64,000 nt of DNA from contig URYK01000011.1 in the NCBI GenBank assembly GCA_900552125.1, positions 12,564 to 76,563 of the forward strand, in the 5' to 3' direction. Below, piece by piece: positions 8,545-18,329 of this stretch (positions within the stretch are counted from its first letter, which is position 1; every line of letters starts with the position of its first letter). The position numbers and the translations under genes were made by a program. This DNA is from an uncultured Solobacterium sp. (lineage in GTDB: Bacteria; Bacillota_I; Bacilli_A; Erysipelotrichales; Erysipelotrichaceae). Below the pieces are notes generated by a model. That model searched no databases, was not told where the DNA came from, and was given only the letters and a program-made list of their open reading frames with translations.

Positions 8545-8553
8545 TGATATAAT
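8545..8553 (+). promoter_or_regulatory. Extended -10 promoter upstream of smc
   Basis: TGATATAAT reads as an extended -10 (TGn) element 45 bases before the smc ATG, with no good -35 box. The rest of the gap 8326-8544 is AT-rich, and I see nothing else in it. Confidence 0.6.
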
Positions 8554-8597
8554 ACCCATTGGTATTTGCAGAATTTAGCAAAAGATTGGAGGCTCTT

Positions 8598-11528
8598 ATG
8601 TTTTTAAAACGTATTGAACTACAAGGGTTTAAATCCTTTGCGGACAAATCCATTATCACTTTTGACTCGGATGTTATTGGAATCGTAGGACCAAATGGAT
8701 GCGGAAAGAGTAATATTAATGATGCAATCCGCTGGGTTCTTGGAGAACAAAGTGTAAAGTCTTTGCGTGGAAATAATATGAGTGATGTCATTTTCAGTGG
8801 TTCTACGGAACGAAAAGCTGTGAATATGGCGGAAGTTACATTAGTGTTTGATAACTCTCGTCATATTTTAAATGTAGAGTTTGAAGAAGTAGAAGTTACA
8901 CGTCGCTTACATAGACAAAGCGGAGAGGGAGAATATTTTATTAATCGTACTCCTTGTCGTTTAAAAGATATTTTAAACCTTGTAATGGATACAGGGTTGG
9001 GAAGAGATTCCTTATCAATTATTTCTCAGGGGAATATTTCTGCATTTGCGGATGCAAAACCTGAAGAGAGAAGAGCTTTGTTTGAAGAAGCCGCAGGGGT
9101 TGCCAAATATAAAAAGAGAAAGAATGAATCTTTATCGAAATTAAATCGTACACAAGATAATCTTAGTCGTTTAGAGGATATTATTATAGAACTGGAACGA
9201 CAAGTGAATCCTTTAAAACGTCAGGCTAAAAAGGCAGAAACTTATTTAGAGAAAAAGAAACAGCTGGAAGTAATCGAAGTCAGTGTTTTAGTAGATGAGA
9301 TAGAAAAGCTGATGGAAGAAATTGAAATTCTTAAGAAAAAAGCATTTGATTTAGATAGTGAAAAAGCTATGCATGAAACGACAATTCAGGTTGAAGATTT
9401 GAAAAATACGGAATTGCGCAATGAAATGTATCGCTTAGATAAAGAAGTGAATCAGCTGCAGGAAGAGTATGCGAAACTATCAGAAGAATCACGTATACTA
9501 GAAACCCGTAAAATAGAGATAGACGAGAAACGAAAATATGCAATTGAACATGCAAGTAATGCACAGAAAGCAAAAGAATTAAAGGCTATGATGCAGGAAG
9601 CACATTATGAGTATGAAGATCGATCTAAACGTCTTAAAGATTTAGAAACAGATATTGCATTATTAAAAGAACAATTAGCTAATATTGAACATGATGTTTC
9701 TTTCTGTTCTCAGGAAACAACACAGGCAAATGCAATCTTGAATCGTTTAGAAAATCGTAAAGCAGTATTAGAAAATTTAGCAAAACAGCCTTTTAATCAT
9801 CAGCAGGCAGTAAAATCAGTGCTTGATGCTGGGCTACCAAATATTTTAGGTGTTGTGTCACAGATTTTTAAACCAATGATGAATTATGAAGTTGCTATAT
9901 CTAATGCTTTAGGCGGTGCGATGTATCATATTGTCACAAAAGATGAAGAAGCAGCTCGTCATGCAATTTCCTTTTTGAAAAAGAACCAGTCAGGTAGAGC
10001 AACATTCTTACCATTAACTGTGATGAAGCCACGATTTATGGCGAAAGAACATCGTATGCTGGCAGAAAACTGCGCTGGTTTTCTTGGGGTTGCGAGTGAT
10101 TTCGTAGAAAATGATGCACAGTTTGATGCTCTTAAAGAATCTTTATTTGGGAATGTTGTTATTGTGGACACATTAGTTCATGCGAATGAAGTTGCGAAGA
10201 TGCTGCGCTTTCAATATAAAATCGTTACATTAGATGGAGATATTGTTAATCGTGGCGGTAGTATGACAGGTGGTAAAAATAAAAATGCCTCAACTCCATT
10301 GACCATTCAAAAAGAATTGCATCAGGTTATGCAAAGTCTGGAAGGTCAGAATATGAAGGTAGAAGGGCTGAAGAATCAGCTCTATGGTCTTCAGAATAAA
10401 AAAGAAGAATGCAATGCACGTTTAGTACAGGCACAAATATCCAGTGCTCAGTTAGATCCTATTGTAAAAGCTAAATGGGCTAAATATGATCGATTAAAAT
10501 CTGATTATGAACAGATTGCTCCAAAAGAAGAAGAGAATGATAGTGAATGGGCAGAAGATGATATCGTTGTAAAACTTAGCAATCTTCATTCTCGTTTAGA
10601 TGAAGTGAGCTCAAAAATGAAGAGCAAGCGTGAAAGAAGAATGAAAGCGGGAAGTGAAGTAGAACGAAAAGATGTGCAGATTCGACAGCTGCGCAGAAAT
10701 CTTAATGTGTTACAAAATGAACAGCGAGAAGTTGAAATTGCTCAAGCTAAAGCAGAGACAAAGCTAGATAGTACGATGGAACGATTAAGTACTACCTATG
10801 AGATGACTTTTGAATATGCCCAAGGGCAAAAAGCTGAATTAGATATGGTGCAGGCACGTAAACAGGTTATAGAATTACGTCAGGAAATCGCATCCTTAGG
10901 AAATGTTAATCTAGATGCTCCTAAGGAATATCAGGAAGTTAATGAACGTTTTGCCTTCTTAAGCAAACAGCGAGATGATTTATTAGCCGCCAAGGATAAG
11001 ATATTAGAGGCAATCGATGAGATGGATGATATTATGATTCAGCAGTTTAAAGAAATGTTTGATCGAATCAATCATCATTTAAACGATGTATTCCGTGCTT
11101 TATTTGGCGGAGGAAGAGCTAAATTGTTCATGGTTGATCCAGAGGATGTTTTAAATACAGGAATTGACATTGATGTACAGCCGCCAGGCAAGAATGTTCA
11201 GAATATCCGCTTGTTTAGCGGTGGCGAGAAAAGTCTGATTGCTATATGTGTATTATTCTCTATTTTAAAAGCACGAACAATGCCTTTATGTATCTTTGAT
11301 GAGGTAGAAGCAGCTTTAGATCAGGCAAATGTAGAACGCTTTGCGAAATATATTACCAGATTTCGTGGGGAAAGTCAGTTTATTGTCGTAACTCATCGTC
11401 CAGGTACTATGGCGCAATGTGATGCACTATATGGAGTTACCATGCAGCAGAATGGTGTATCTCAGTTATTGAAAGTCAACTTACAGGATGCAATCCACAT
11501 GATAGATAAAGAAGAGGTGAAAGCATAA
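8598..11528 (+). CDS. smc: Chromosome segregation protein SMC, short-armed
   Basis: A 976-residue SMC ATPase that compacts and segregates the chromosome with ScpAB. The Walker A loop is 'GPNGCGKSNI' near residue 32, the hinge lies at about 413-555 ('LPNILGVVSQIF', 'SNALGGAMYHIV'), the ABC signature is 'LFSGGEKSLIA' and the Walker B region is 'CIFDEVEAALD'. Long coiled coils run on both sides of the hinge. Typical Bacillota SMC is about 1180 residues; here each coiled-coil arm appears roughly 90-100 residues shorter, while head and hinge are complete. The start ATG 8598 gives the canonical 'MFLKRIELQGFKSFA' and follows GGAGG. It overlaps ftsY by one base. Confidence 0.95.
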   Translation: MFLKRIELQGFKSFADKSIITFDSDVIGIVGPNGCGKSNINDAIRWVLGEQSVKSLRGNNMSDVIFSGSTERKAVNMAEVTLVFDNSRHILNVEFEEVEVTRRLHRQSGEGEYFINRTPCRLKDILNLVMDTGLGRDSLSIISQGNISAFADAKPEERRALFEEAAGVAKYKKRKNESLSKLNRTQDNLSRLEDIIIELERQVNPLKRQAKKAETYLEKKKQLEVIEVSVLVDEIEKLMEEIEILKKKAFDLDSEKAMHETTIQVEDLKNTELRNEMYRLDKEVNQLQEEYAKLSEESRILETRKIEIDEKRKYAIEHASNAQKAKELKAMMQEAHYEYEDRSKRLKDLETDIALLKEQLANIEHDVSFCSQETTQANAILNRLENRKAVLENLAKQPFNHQQAVKSVLDAGLPNILGVVSQIFKPMMNYEVAISNALGGAMYHIVTKDEEAARHAISFLKKNQSGRATFLPLTVMKPRFMAKEHRMLAENCAGFLGVASDFVENDAQFDALKESLFGNVVIVDTLVHANEVAKMLRFQYKIVTLDGDIVNRGGSMTGGKNKNASTPLTIQKELHQVMQSLEGQNMKVEGLKNQLYGLQNKKEECNARLVQAQISSAQLDPIVKAKWAKYDRLKSDYEQIAPKEEENDSEWAEDDIVVKLSNLHSRLDEVSSKMKSKRERRMKAGSEVERKDVQIRQLRRNLNVLQNEQREVEIAQAKAETKLDSTMERLSTTYEMTFEYAQGQKAELDMVQARKQVIELRQEIASLGNVNLDAPKEYQEVNERFAFLSKQRDDLLAAKDKILEAIDEMDDIMIQQFKEMFDRINHHLNDVFRALFGGGRAKLFMVDPEDVLNTGIDIDVQPPGKNVQNIRLFSGGEKSLIAICVLFSILKARTMPLCIFDEVEAALDQANVERFAKYITRFRGESQFIVVTHRPGTMAQCDALYGVTMQQNGVSQLLKVNLQDAIHMIDKEEVKA

Positions 11529-12499
11529 TGGGTATTTTTTCAAAATTAAAACAGACCTTTTCATCAAAAAAAGATGGTGACCGTTATCTTAGTGGTCTGG
11601 ATAAATCAAAGAAATCTTTCTCTGAAAGAATTCGTCGTTTAGCACTAGGTTTTACAGGTGTCAATGAGGAATTTCTAGAGGATTTAATGGTTGTCTTATT
11701 AGAGGCCGATATTGGGATCAAAACGGCGCAGAAAATCGTTGATGAAGTAGAAAATCGTGCAATGGATCGTAAACTAAAAAGTTTTGATGAAATTAGCGAA
11801 TGCTTAGTGGAAGTGATGCATGATCTATATGTGGATCATGATGATCAGCCATTCCATAAAAATGAAGATGGGCCAACTGTCATTTTAATGGTAGGTGTAA
11901 ATGGAAGCGGTAAAACAACAACAACAGCAAAACTGACTAAATTATTTAAAAGCGAAGGCAGCAGTGTAGTGCTTGCGGCAGCAGATACTTTTAGAGCTGG
12001 GGCAATTGATCAACTAGTAAAATGGGCAGAACACCTAGATGTTCCGTGTATAAAAGGAAGAGAAGGTGGAGATCCAAGTGCAGCTTTAGTTGACGCATGT
12101 CGATATGCAAAAGAACATCAGATGGATTATCTGATTGGAGATACTGCCGGAAGATTGCAAAATAAGGCTAATCTGATGAAAGAATTAAGTAAAATGCGTA
12201 GAGTCATCGAAAGAGAGATTCCAGGTGCACCTCATGAAGTCTGGCTAGTATTAGATGCGACAACAGGGCAGAATGGAATTTCACAGGCTCAAATCTTTTT
12301 GGAGACGACAAATGTTACTGGAATTATTTTGACGAAGATGGATGGAACTGCAAAGGGTGGTATCGTAATTGCGATTCGTGATCTGCTTGGACTTCCAGTG
12401 AAATTTATTGGTCTTGGGGAAAAAGAAGATGATTTACGACCATTTGACATTGATTCATACTTATATGGTATGTGTGAGGATCTTTTGAATCATGATTGA
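11528..12499 (+). CDS. ftsY: Signal recognition particle receptor FtsY
   Basis: A 323-residue SRP-GTPase. It has an N-domain helix bundle (about 25-110), the P-loop 'GVNGSGKTTTT' near residue 122, 'DTFRAGA', 'DTAGRLQ' near 205 and 'TKMDGTAKGG' near 267. FtsY docks ribosome-SRP complexes at the membrane for protein insertion. It has almost no acidic A-domain, which is common in Bacillota. smc-ftsY adjacency is conserved in this phylum. It overlaps smc by one base and ylxM by eight, so the three are cotranscribed. Confidence 0.95.
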   Translation: MGIFSKLKQTFSSKKDGDRYLSGLDKSKKSFSERIRRLALGFTGVNEEFLEDLMVVLLEADIGIKTAQKIVDEVENRAMDRKLKSFDEISECLVEVMHDLYVDHDDQPFHKNEDGPTVILMVGVNGSGKTTTTAKLTKLFKSEGSSVVLAAADTFRAGAIDQLVKWAEHLDVPCIKGREGGDPSAALVDACRYAKEHQMDYLIGDTAGRLQNKANLMKELSKMRRVIEREIPGAPHEVWLVLDATTGQNGISQAQIFLETTNVTGIILTKMDGTAKGGIVIAIRDLLGLPVKFIGLGEKEDDLRPFDIDSYLYGMCEDLLNHD

Positions 12500-12806
12500 T
12501 CAGATGGAAAAAATGAATTCCCTTCTTGATGCCTATGAACCATTATTAACTGATAAGCAGCAGGAAGTGCTGGATTTGTATTATAAAGAAGATTTTTCTT
12601 TATCAGAAATTGCAGAAAATTTGAAGATAAGTCGAGCTGCAGTAAATGATCATATCAAAAGAAGTACACAAATTCTTATGGAATATGAAAAAAAGTTAAA
12701 ACTTGTTCAAAAATATGAAACAAGAAGCAGTATTTATGATAAAATGAGAGTAGTCGGAAACGATGAAATAAATAAACTGATTGATCAGTTAGAAATGTTA
12801 GATTAA
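12492..12806 (+). CDS. ylxM: YlxM/p13-like helix-turn-helix protein
   Basis: A 104-residue protein with a sigma-70 region-4-like helix-turn-helix: 'LTDKQQEVLDLYYKEDFSLSEIAENLKISRAAVNDHIKR' spans about residues 18-58. The family is the YlxM/p13 group normally found beside ffh and ftsY and linked to the SRP pathway. Here ftsY is upstream but ffh is not downstream; acetate kinase follows instead. Its exact role is unclear. It is coupled to ftsY by an 8-base overlap. Confidence 0.88.
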   Translation: MIDQMEKMNSLLDAYEPLLTDKQQEVLDLYYKEDFSLSEIAENLKISRAAVNDHIKRSTQILMEYEKKLKLVQKYETRSSIYDKMRVVGNDEINKLIDQLEMLD

Positions 12807-12820
12807 TGTAGGAGGATATT

Positions 12821-14017
12821 ATGTCAAAGATTATTTCAGTAAACGCAGGTAGTTCATCACTAAAATTTCAATTATTTGAAATGCCAAGTGAAGAAGTACT
12901 AACAAGTGGGATTGTAGAAAAAATAGGATTTGAAGATGCTATTTTCACAATCAAAGTGAATGGAGAAAAAATTAAAAAAGTTCTTCCAATTCCTGATCAT
13001 ACAAAAGCAGTATCTATGTTGCTTGAAGCTCTTGTAGAATACAAAATCGTTAATAGCTTAGATGAAATCACAGGAGCAGGTCATCGTGCAGTTCATGGTG
13101 GAGAAATTTTCAAAGAAAGTGTTCCTGTAACAGATGAAGTTGTAGAACAATTTGCTTCTTTGAATGATTTAGCTCCTTTGCATAATCCTGCAGGACTTAT
13201 TGGATATAACGCATTTAAAGAAAACCTGCCTCACTGCAAACACGTATTTGTGTTTGATACAGCGTTCCATTCTACAATGCCTAAGGAATCATATATTTAT
13301 CCGCTGCCAATGAAATATTATGATGAATATAAGATTCGTCGTTATGGTTTCCATGGTACAAGCCATAAATATGTATCATTACGTTGTGCAGAACTGATGA
13401 ATAAAAAAGTAGAAGATACAAAAATTATTACATGTCATTTAGGAAATGGTGCTAGTATTACTGCAGTAGATGGTGGTAAATCCATCAATACTTCTATGGG
13501 ATTTACTCCACTTGCTGGTGTAATGATGGGAACTCGCTGTGGTGATATTGACCCTGCAATCGTTACTTACATTATGAAGAAAACAGGTATTACACCTGAT
13601 GAAATGGACGATATCATGAATAAACAGTCTGGTATGTTAGGTGTAAGTGGAATCAGTAGTGATGCTCGTGATATTGAAGACGGCTGTAAAGCAGGAAATG
13701 AAGCAGCATTATTAACAGCAGATGTATATGTAAATCGTGTTATCAATGTTGTAGGTGGTTATTATGCACAGCTTGGCGGTGCTGATGCAATTGTGTTTAC
13801 TGGCGGAATTGGTGAAAATGATACAAATATTCGTAAAATGGTATGTGAACGTCTACGTGATGCCTTTGGTGTTCAGCTAGATGAAGAATTAAATGGCAAA
13901 ACAAGAGGTAAGGAAATGTTATTATCTACACCTGAAAGTAAAGTGCAGGTATGGTTAATTCCAACAAACGAAGAATTGATGATTGCTCGTGATACTTACC
14001 GTATAATTAACGCATAA
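12821..14017 (+). CDS. ackA: Acetate kinase
   Basis: A 398-residue enzyme that interconverts acetyl phosphate plus ADP with acetate plus ATP. Signatures include the N-terminal 'ISVNAGSSSLKFQLF', 'HGTSHKYV', 'CHLGNGASITAV' and 'VFTGGIGEND'. Length and motif order are normal for AckA. It ends the fermentative acetate pathway and makes ATP. A strong GGAGG site precedes the ATG. No phosphotransacetylase gene is next to it. The stop overlaps the nrnA start by one base. Confidence 0.96.
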   Translation: MSKIISVNAGSSSLKFQLFEMPSEEVLTSGIVEKIGFEDAIFTIKVNGEKIKKVLPIPDHTKAVSMLLEALVEYKIVNSLDEITGAGHRAVHGGEIFKESVPVTDEVVEQFASLNDLAPLHNPAGLIGYNAFKENLPHCKHVFVFDTAFHSTMPKESYIYPLPMKYYDEYKIRRYGFHGTSHKYVSLRCAELMNKKVEDTKIITCHLGNGASITAVDGGKSINTSMGFTPLAGVMMGTRCGDIDPAIVTYIMKKTGITPDEMDDIMNKQSGMLGVSGISSDARDIEDGCKAGNEAALLTADVYVNRVINVVGGYYAQLGGADAIVFTGGIGENDTNIRKMVCERLRDAFGVQLDEELNGKTRGKEMLLSTPESKVQVWLIPTNEELMIARDTYRIINA

Positions 14018-14967
14018 TGAATATCAATATCTTATTTGAACTTATTGATCAATATGATATCATTACGATATTTCGACATATTTCACCAGATGCAGATGCA
14101 TTAGGGTCACAATTTGGTCTGAAACAATGGATTCAAGATACATATCCTCAAAAACAGGTCTATGCTTTAGGGATGGATCATGGGAGCAAACAGCATCTAT
14201 ATCCGGAAATGGATCAGGTAAGTGATGAAGTTGTCGCATCATCACTTGCGATTATCTTAGATACAGCTAATGGTGCTCGTGTCGATGATCAGCGCTGGTC
14301 TACTGCGAAGCATACCCTAAAAATTGATCATCATATTGTAGTAGAAGAATTTGCGGATGATGAAGTCGTAGAAGATTTGTTTGGTGCTACATGTGAAATA
14401 CTAGCTTATATGTTTGAACAGCATAATCTGACAATTTCGTCTTCCTGTGCACAATATCTATATGGAGGTATCATCGCCGATACTTTGCGATTCTCCATTG
14501 CGACAATCAAGCCTAGAACCCTACGATTGGCGGCTTATCTTTTAGAGATGGGCGTAGATGTAAAAAAGGCAAATGAAGATAACTTCTTTACATCCTATCG
14601 CTTATATCGTTATGAAAACTATCTTCGCAGTAGCTGTCAACTGATTGATGGCAGAGTTGCATATGTGATTGTGAATCGTGAAGATTATGAACGTTTTGGC
14701 TTGACATTCAATGAAGCAAAAGAAAAAGTGTTTGTCATGGGTGGAGTAGATGAATTTGAAGCTTGGGCATTATTTACTGAAAAGGAAAAAGATGCACAAG
14801 GGAATCGAATTTATAATGGAAGTTTACGTTCGAAAAATAAGACCATCAATGATATCGCGAATAAATATCATGGTGGAGGACATCGCTTTGCCTGCGGTGT
14901 AAAAGGATTAACACAAGAAACGATACAAACTCTTCTACAAGATTTAAGTCAAAGAACAAGTGAATAA
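14017..14967 (+). CDS. nrnA: NrnA-type DHH phosphoesterase (nanoRNase/pAp phosphatase)
   Basis: A 316-residue DHH-DHHA1 protein. The DHH domain shows 'HISPDADALGSQ' near residue 20, 'LDTANGARVDD' and 'KIDHHIVVEEFADD' near 103, which supply the metal ligands. The DHHA1 domain ends with 'YHGGGHRFACGV'. NrnA degrades 2-5 nt RNAs and dephosphorylates pAp; some relatives cleave cyclic dinucleotide products such as pApA. The start shares one base with the ackA stop. Confidence 0.9.
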   Translation: MNINILFELIDQYDIITIFRHISPDADALGSQFGLKQWIQDTYPQKQVYALGMDHGSKQHLYPEMDQVSDEVVASSLAIILDTANGARVDDQRWSTAKHTLKIDHHIVVEEFADDEVVEDLFGATCEILAYMFEQHNLTISSSCAQYLYGGIIADTLRFSIATIKPRTLRLAAYLLEMGVDVKKANEDNFFTSYRLYRYENYLRSSCQLIDGRVAYVIVNREDYERFGLTFNEAKEKVFVMGGVDEFEAWALFTEKEKDAQGNRIYNGSLRSKNKTINDIANKYHGGGHRFACGVKGLTQETIQTLLQDLSQRTSE

Positions 14968-14973
14968 CTGAAT

Positions 14974-15010
14974 AAGCCAAGATTGTCGTAAGATGCTCTT
15001 GGCTTTCCTA
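14974..15010 (+). terminator. Probable terminator after nrnA
   Basis: AAGCCAAGA (14974-14982) pairs with TCTTGGCTT (14997-15005), but the following T tract is short (TTTCCT). Termination may be weak. Confidence 0.55.
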
Positions 15011-15083
15011 ATATCAGTGTTGTTTTTTAATGGAAGAGAGTAGGCGTTCTATGATAAAATTAATATAAAGGAAGGTGTTATAC

Positions 15084-18000
15084 ATGAGTGTCCACTTACA
15101 TGTTAGAAGCTGTTATACTTTACTGAAAAGTACGTTAACTATACCTAAAATCGTTGCTTGCGCAAAACAGTATGGTTATTCTGCTGTCGCATTAACGGAT
15201 CATAATGTGATGCATGGGGCAATGGCTTTTTATCATGCCTGCAAAAAAGAAAATATAAAACCTATTTATGGGATAGAAGTGGATGTCGTTGAGAAAGAGG
15301 ATCTTTTTGGCTTTGTCGTATTAGCTAAAAATGATGAAGGATATCAGAATCTGTTAAAACTCTCTACTCTTGTAAATACGGGAGAAAGTTTAAAACAGAT
15401 AACGATGGACACCTTGTCTTTCTATGCGAAGAATTGCGTTGTTTTAACAAATGGTGATCAGAATTATATGGAAACATTATTATTAAAAGAAGAAAGTGAT
15501 CTGCTGCGCCACTGGTTAAAAAAATGCAATGAAATATTTGATGATTTTTATGTGAGTATCGCAAGAAATGATTCAGGTCTTTTAGAGCGAAAAAATCCTT
15601 TATTAAAATCGATATGTAAAGAATTAGGTATTAAAACGGTTGCTTTATCAAGAATATATTTTGAAAAAGAAGAAGATGAAGAAAGTTACAAAATGCTATG
15701 TGCTATTGATCAGGGAGTAACTGTTCAGGATAAGATGTTAAATTATAGTCCTCGTCGCTTTTTCCGTTCGCCATCTCAAATGCAGGAGTTATACGACCAG
15801 GATGATTTAGATGCTACAGATGAAATTGCTTCTATGTGCAATGTGACAATGGAATTTCCTAAAGCTGTATTACCTAAATTTGAAAATAAATATGGTGTAA
15901 GCAGTGAGGTGTTTTTACGTAATCTATGTCAGAAGGGGCTAGAAAAACGCATGCATTATAAAAGAATCCCTCAAGAATATCAGCAGCGTTTAGATTATGA
16001 ATTAGACGTTATCATAAAAATGAAATATGCGGATTATTTCTTGATTGTATGGGATTTCATACGATATGCGAAATCGCAGCATATTTATATAGGGCCAGGA
16101 CGAGGCAGTGCGGCAGGTTCACTTGTTGCTTATTGTTTAGGGATAACTCACGTAGATCCATTGCATTATCATTTGTTGTTTGAACGTTTTCTAAATCCAG
16201 AGCGTATTTCTATGCCAGATATAGATACAGATTTTCCAGATAATCGACGTGATGAGGTAATTCAGTATGTTGAAGAACGATATGGACATAAACATGTTTC
16301 TCATATCATTACTTTTAATACTTTGGCAGCCAAACAAGTGTTGCGTGATGTAGGCAAGGCAATGGGAATAGATTTACGACAAATAGATCGCTTATGTAAA
16401 ATGGTTCCTAACGTATTAAAGGTGACTTTAGATTATGCCTACCAGAATGCACCCCGTTTTAAAGAGATGATTAATTCGGGAGAAACCATGCGACAGTTGT
16501 TTCGTATCGCAAAGAAGTTAGAAGGATTGCCGCGCCATGCATCTTTACATGCAGCGGGAATTATTTTATCCAATGATGATATTGAAAAAGTATGTCCATT
16601 AATTGATGTCGATGAAGGAATCAGCGCAACTCAATTCACAATGGAATACCTAGAAGAATTAGGCTTGATTAAAATGGATTTCCTAGGACTTAGAAATTTA
16701 ACGATTATTGATGAAATTGTGACACAAATCAAAACAGCGAATCCTGATTTTGATATTATGCAGATTCCTTTAGATGATAAGAAAACATATGCTTTAATTC
16801 AAGATGTTGATACAACGGGAGTTTTCCAATTAGAAAGTGAAGGAATGAAAAATCTGATTCGCAAGGTGCAGCCAAAAGTTTTTGAAGATATCGTTGCGGC
16901 TATTGCCTTGTTTCGACCTGGTCCGATGGAAAATATTCCAGAGTATTTAGAGAGAAGAAAACATCCTGAAAAGATTGATTATATTCATCCAAGTCTTAAG
17001 CCGATTCTTCAGAACACATTTGGGATTATGATTTATCAGGAACAGGTAATGCAGGTTGCTCAGAAAATGGCAGGTTTTTCTTTAGGAAAAGCTGATAATC
17101 TGCGTAAGGCAATCAGTAAGAAAAAAGAAGATGAGTTAAAAAAGCTAAAAGATGATTTCATTGATGGGGCAATAAAACAGGGGTATCAGAAATCCTTAGC
17201 AGAACATGTATATGCCTTGATCATGAAGTTTGCTAATTATGGATTTAACCGTTCTCACTCTGTAGCATATGCAATGACAGCCTATCAATTAGCCTATCTA
17301 AAAGCTAATTATCCATTGTATTTCTTTAATAGTTTATTAAATAGTGTAATTGGTTCAGAAACAAAGACAAGTGAATATGTTTTTGAGGCAAGAAAAAGAG
17401 GGATATCAATATTATTGCCTGATGTCAATAAAAGCAATCATCATTATCAGATAGAAGAAAATGGTTTAAGGTTTCCGTTTCTTGGAATAAAAGGAATAGG
17501 GATGGCTGTTTCTTCACAAATCGTAGAAGAACGTCAGAAGCACGGAAATTTTATGGATTTCTATGATTTCGTGGCTCGTATGAGTGGGAATAAGATTGGT
17601 AAAAAAACAATAGAAATCTTAATTCATGCAGGGGCATTGGATTGTTTCCGAGTAAATCGTTCCAGTATGATTGCATCGCTTGATGATGCTTTGCGTTATG
17701 CAGATTTAGTTAAAATTGAAGAAGCTGATCAGGTGATATTTGATTTTAATCTAGTCTCTAAGCCTCCAATGATGATGGTAAAAGATAATGCGGCTATTCG
17801 TTCAGAAAAAGAAAAAGAAGCTATTGGGTTCTATCTATCTCAGCACCCAATTGCGGAAATCAGAAGCCGATATGGAAATAATCTTCCGGTTCTCATTACT
17901 TTACCAAAATTTAAGGGTCAGTATGTTCGCTTTGTTTGTATTGTGGAGCGTTGTAAACAATATCGTACAAAGAATGGCGATTTGATGATGTTTGTAGTCG

Positions 18001-18161
18001 CAAGCGATGAAACAGCCAAGTTTGATTTAGTCTGTATGCCTAATATTTATCGTAATCATGCAGATGATTTAGTGAAGGGCAATTATCTATATGTAGAAGG
18101 TAAAATAGATAAAGAAACAAGCTGTTTAGTGAAAAAAGTATCGAAAATTGAGAGAGAATAG
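15084..18161 (+). CDS. dnaE: DNA polymerase III alpha subunit, DnaE type
   Basis: A 1025-residue C-family polymerase. The N-terminal PHP domain begins 'HLHVRSCYTLLKS' and includes 'ALTDHNVMHG'. The palm has the catalytic acids in 'MPDIDTDFPDNRR' and 'GPGRGSAAGSLVAY'. A tandem helix-hairpin-helix region ('FLGIKGIGMAVSS') and an OB-fold ('FVCIVERCKQYRTKNG') complete the order. In Bacillota, DnaE extends primers before handing over to PolC. It is slightly shorter than B. subtilis DnaE (1115). ATG 15084 follows AAGGAAGGTG; the GTG at 15075 lies inside that site. Confidence 0.95.
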   Translation: MSVHLHVRSCYTLLKSTLTIPKIVACAKQYGYSAVALTDHNVMHGAMAFYHACKKENIKPIYGIEVDVVEKEDLFGFVVLAKNDEGYQNLLKLSTLVNTGESLKQITMDTLSFYAKNCVVLTNGDQNYMETLLLKEESDLLRHWLKKCNEIFDDFYVSIARNDSGLLERKNPLLKSICKELGIKTVALSRIYFEKEEDEESYKMLCAIDQGVTVQDKMLNYSPRRFFRSPSQMQELYDQDDLDATDEIASMCNVTMEFPKAVLPKFENKYGVSSEVFLRNLCQKGLEKRMHYKRIPQEYQQRLDYELDVIIKMKYADYFLIVWDFIRYAKSQHIYIGPGRGSAAGSLVAYCLGITHVDPLHYHLLFERFLNPERISMPDIDTDFPDNRRDEVIQYVEERYGHKHVSHIITFNTLAAKQVLRDVGKAMGIDLRQIDRLCKMVPNVLKVTLDYAYQNAPRFKEMINSGETMRQLFRIAKKLEGLPRHASLHAAGIILSNDDIEKVCPLIDVDEGISATQFTMEYLEELGLIKMDFLGLRNLTIIDEIVTQIKTANPDFDIMQIPLDDKKTYALIQDVDTTGVFQLESEGMKNLIRKVQPKVFEDIVAAIALFRPGPMENIPEYLERRKHPEKIDYIHPSLKPILQNTFGIMIYQEQVMQVAQKMAGFSLGKADNLRKAISKKKEDELKKLKDDFIDGAIKQGYQKSLAEHVYALIMKFANYGFNRSHSVAYAMTAYQLAYLKANYPLYFFNSLLNSVIGSETKTSEYVFEARKRGISILLPDVNKSNHHYQIEENGLRFPFLGIKGIGMAVSSQIVEERQKHGNFMDFYDFVARMSGNKIGKKTIEILIHAGALDCFRVNRSSMIASLDDALRYADLVKIEEADQVIFDFNLVSKPPMMMVKDNAAIRSEKEKEAIGFYLSQHPIAEIRSRYGNNLPVLITLPKFKGQYVRFVCIVERCKQYRTKNGDLMMFVVASDETAKFDLVCMPNIYRNHADDLVKGNYLYVEGKIDKETSCLVKKVSKIERE

Positions 18162-18191
18162 TTTGTTTGGAGTAAAAATATCAAAAAAAGG

Positions 18192-18220
18192 TTGCGAATA
18201 AAAAGAGAATATGTTAACAT
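18192..18220 (+). promoter_or_regulatory. Promoter of the rplU-prp-rpmA operon
   Basis: TTGCGA (18192-18197) and TAACAT (18215-18220) are 17 bases apart, placing transcription start near 18227, just ahead of the L21 leader. Confidence 0.55.
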
Positions 18221-18221
18221 A

Positions 18222-18329
18222 ACTACGTTGTATGTCCTCCCGGATTTACAACCGCACAGATCAAGGTTTTAAGTATGTAGTTCATCACCTTGTATGGCGA
18301 GTCTGAAATTAATAGAAGGAGGTGCGATT
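18222..18329 (+). promoter_or_regulatory. Ribosomal protein L21 leader region (5' UTR)
   Basis: A roughly 100-base untranslated leader precedes rplU. It contains CAAGGT (18262-18267) paired with ACCTTG (18287-18292) and a local CGG/CCG pair, with a CCTCCCGG segment. Its position and size match the L21 leader family of Bacillota, in which excess L21 is thought to repress its own operon. I did not run a covariance model. Confidence 0.6.
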
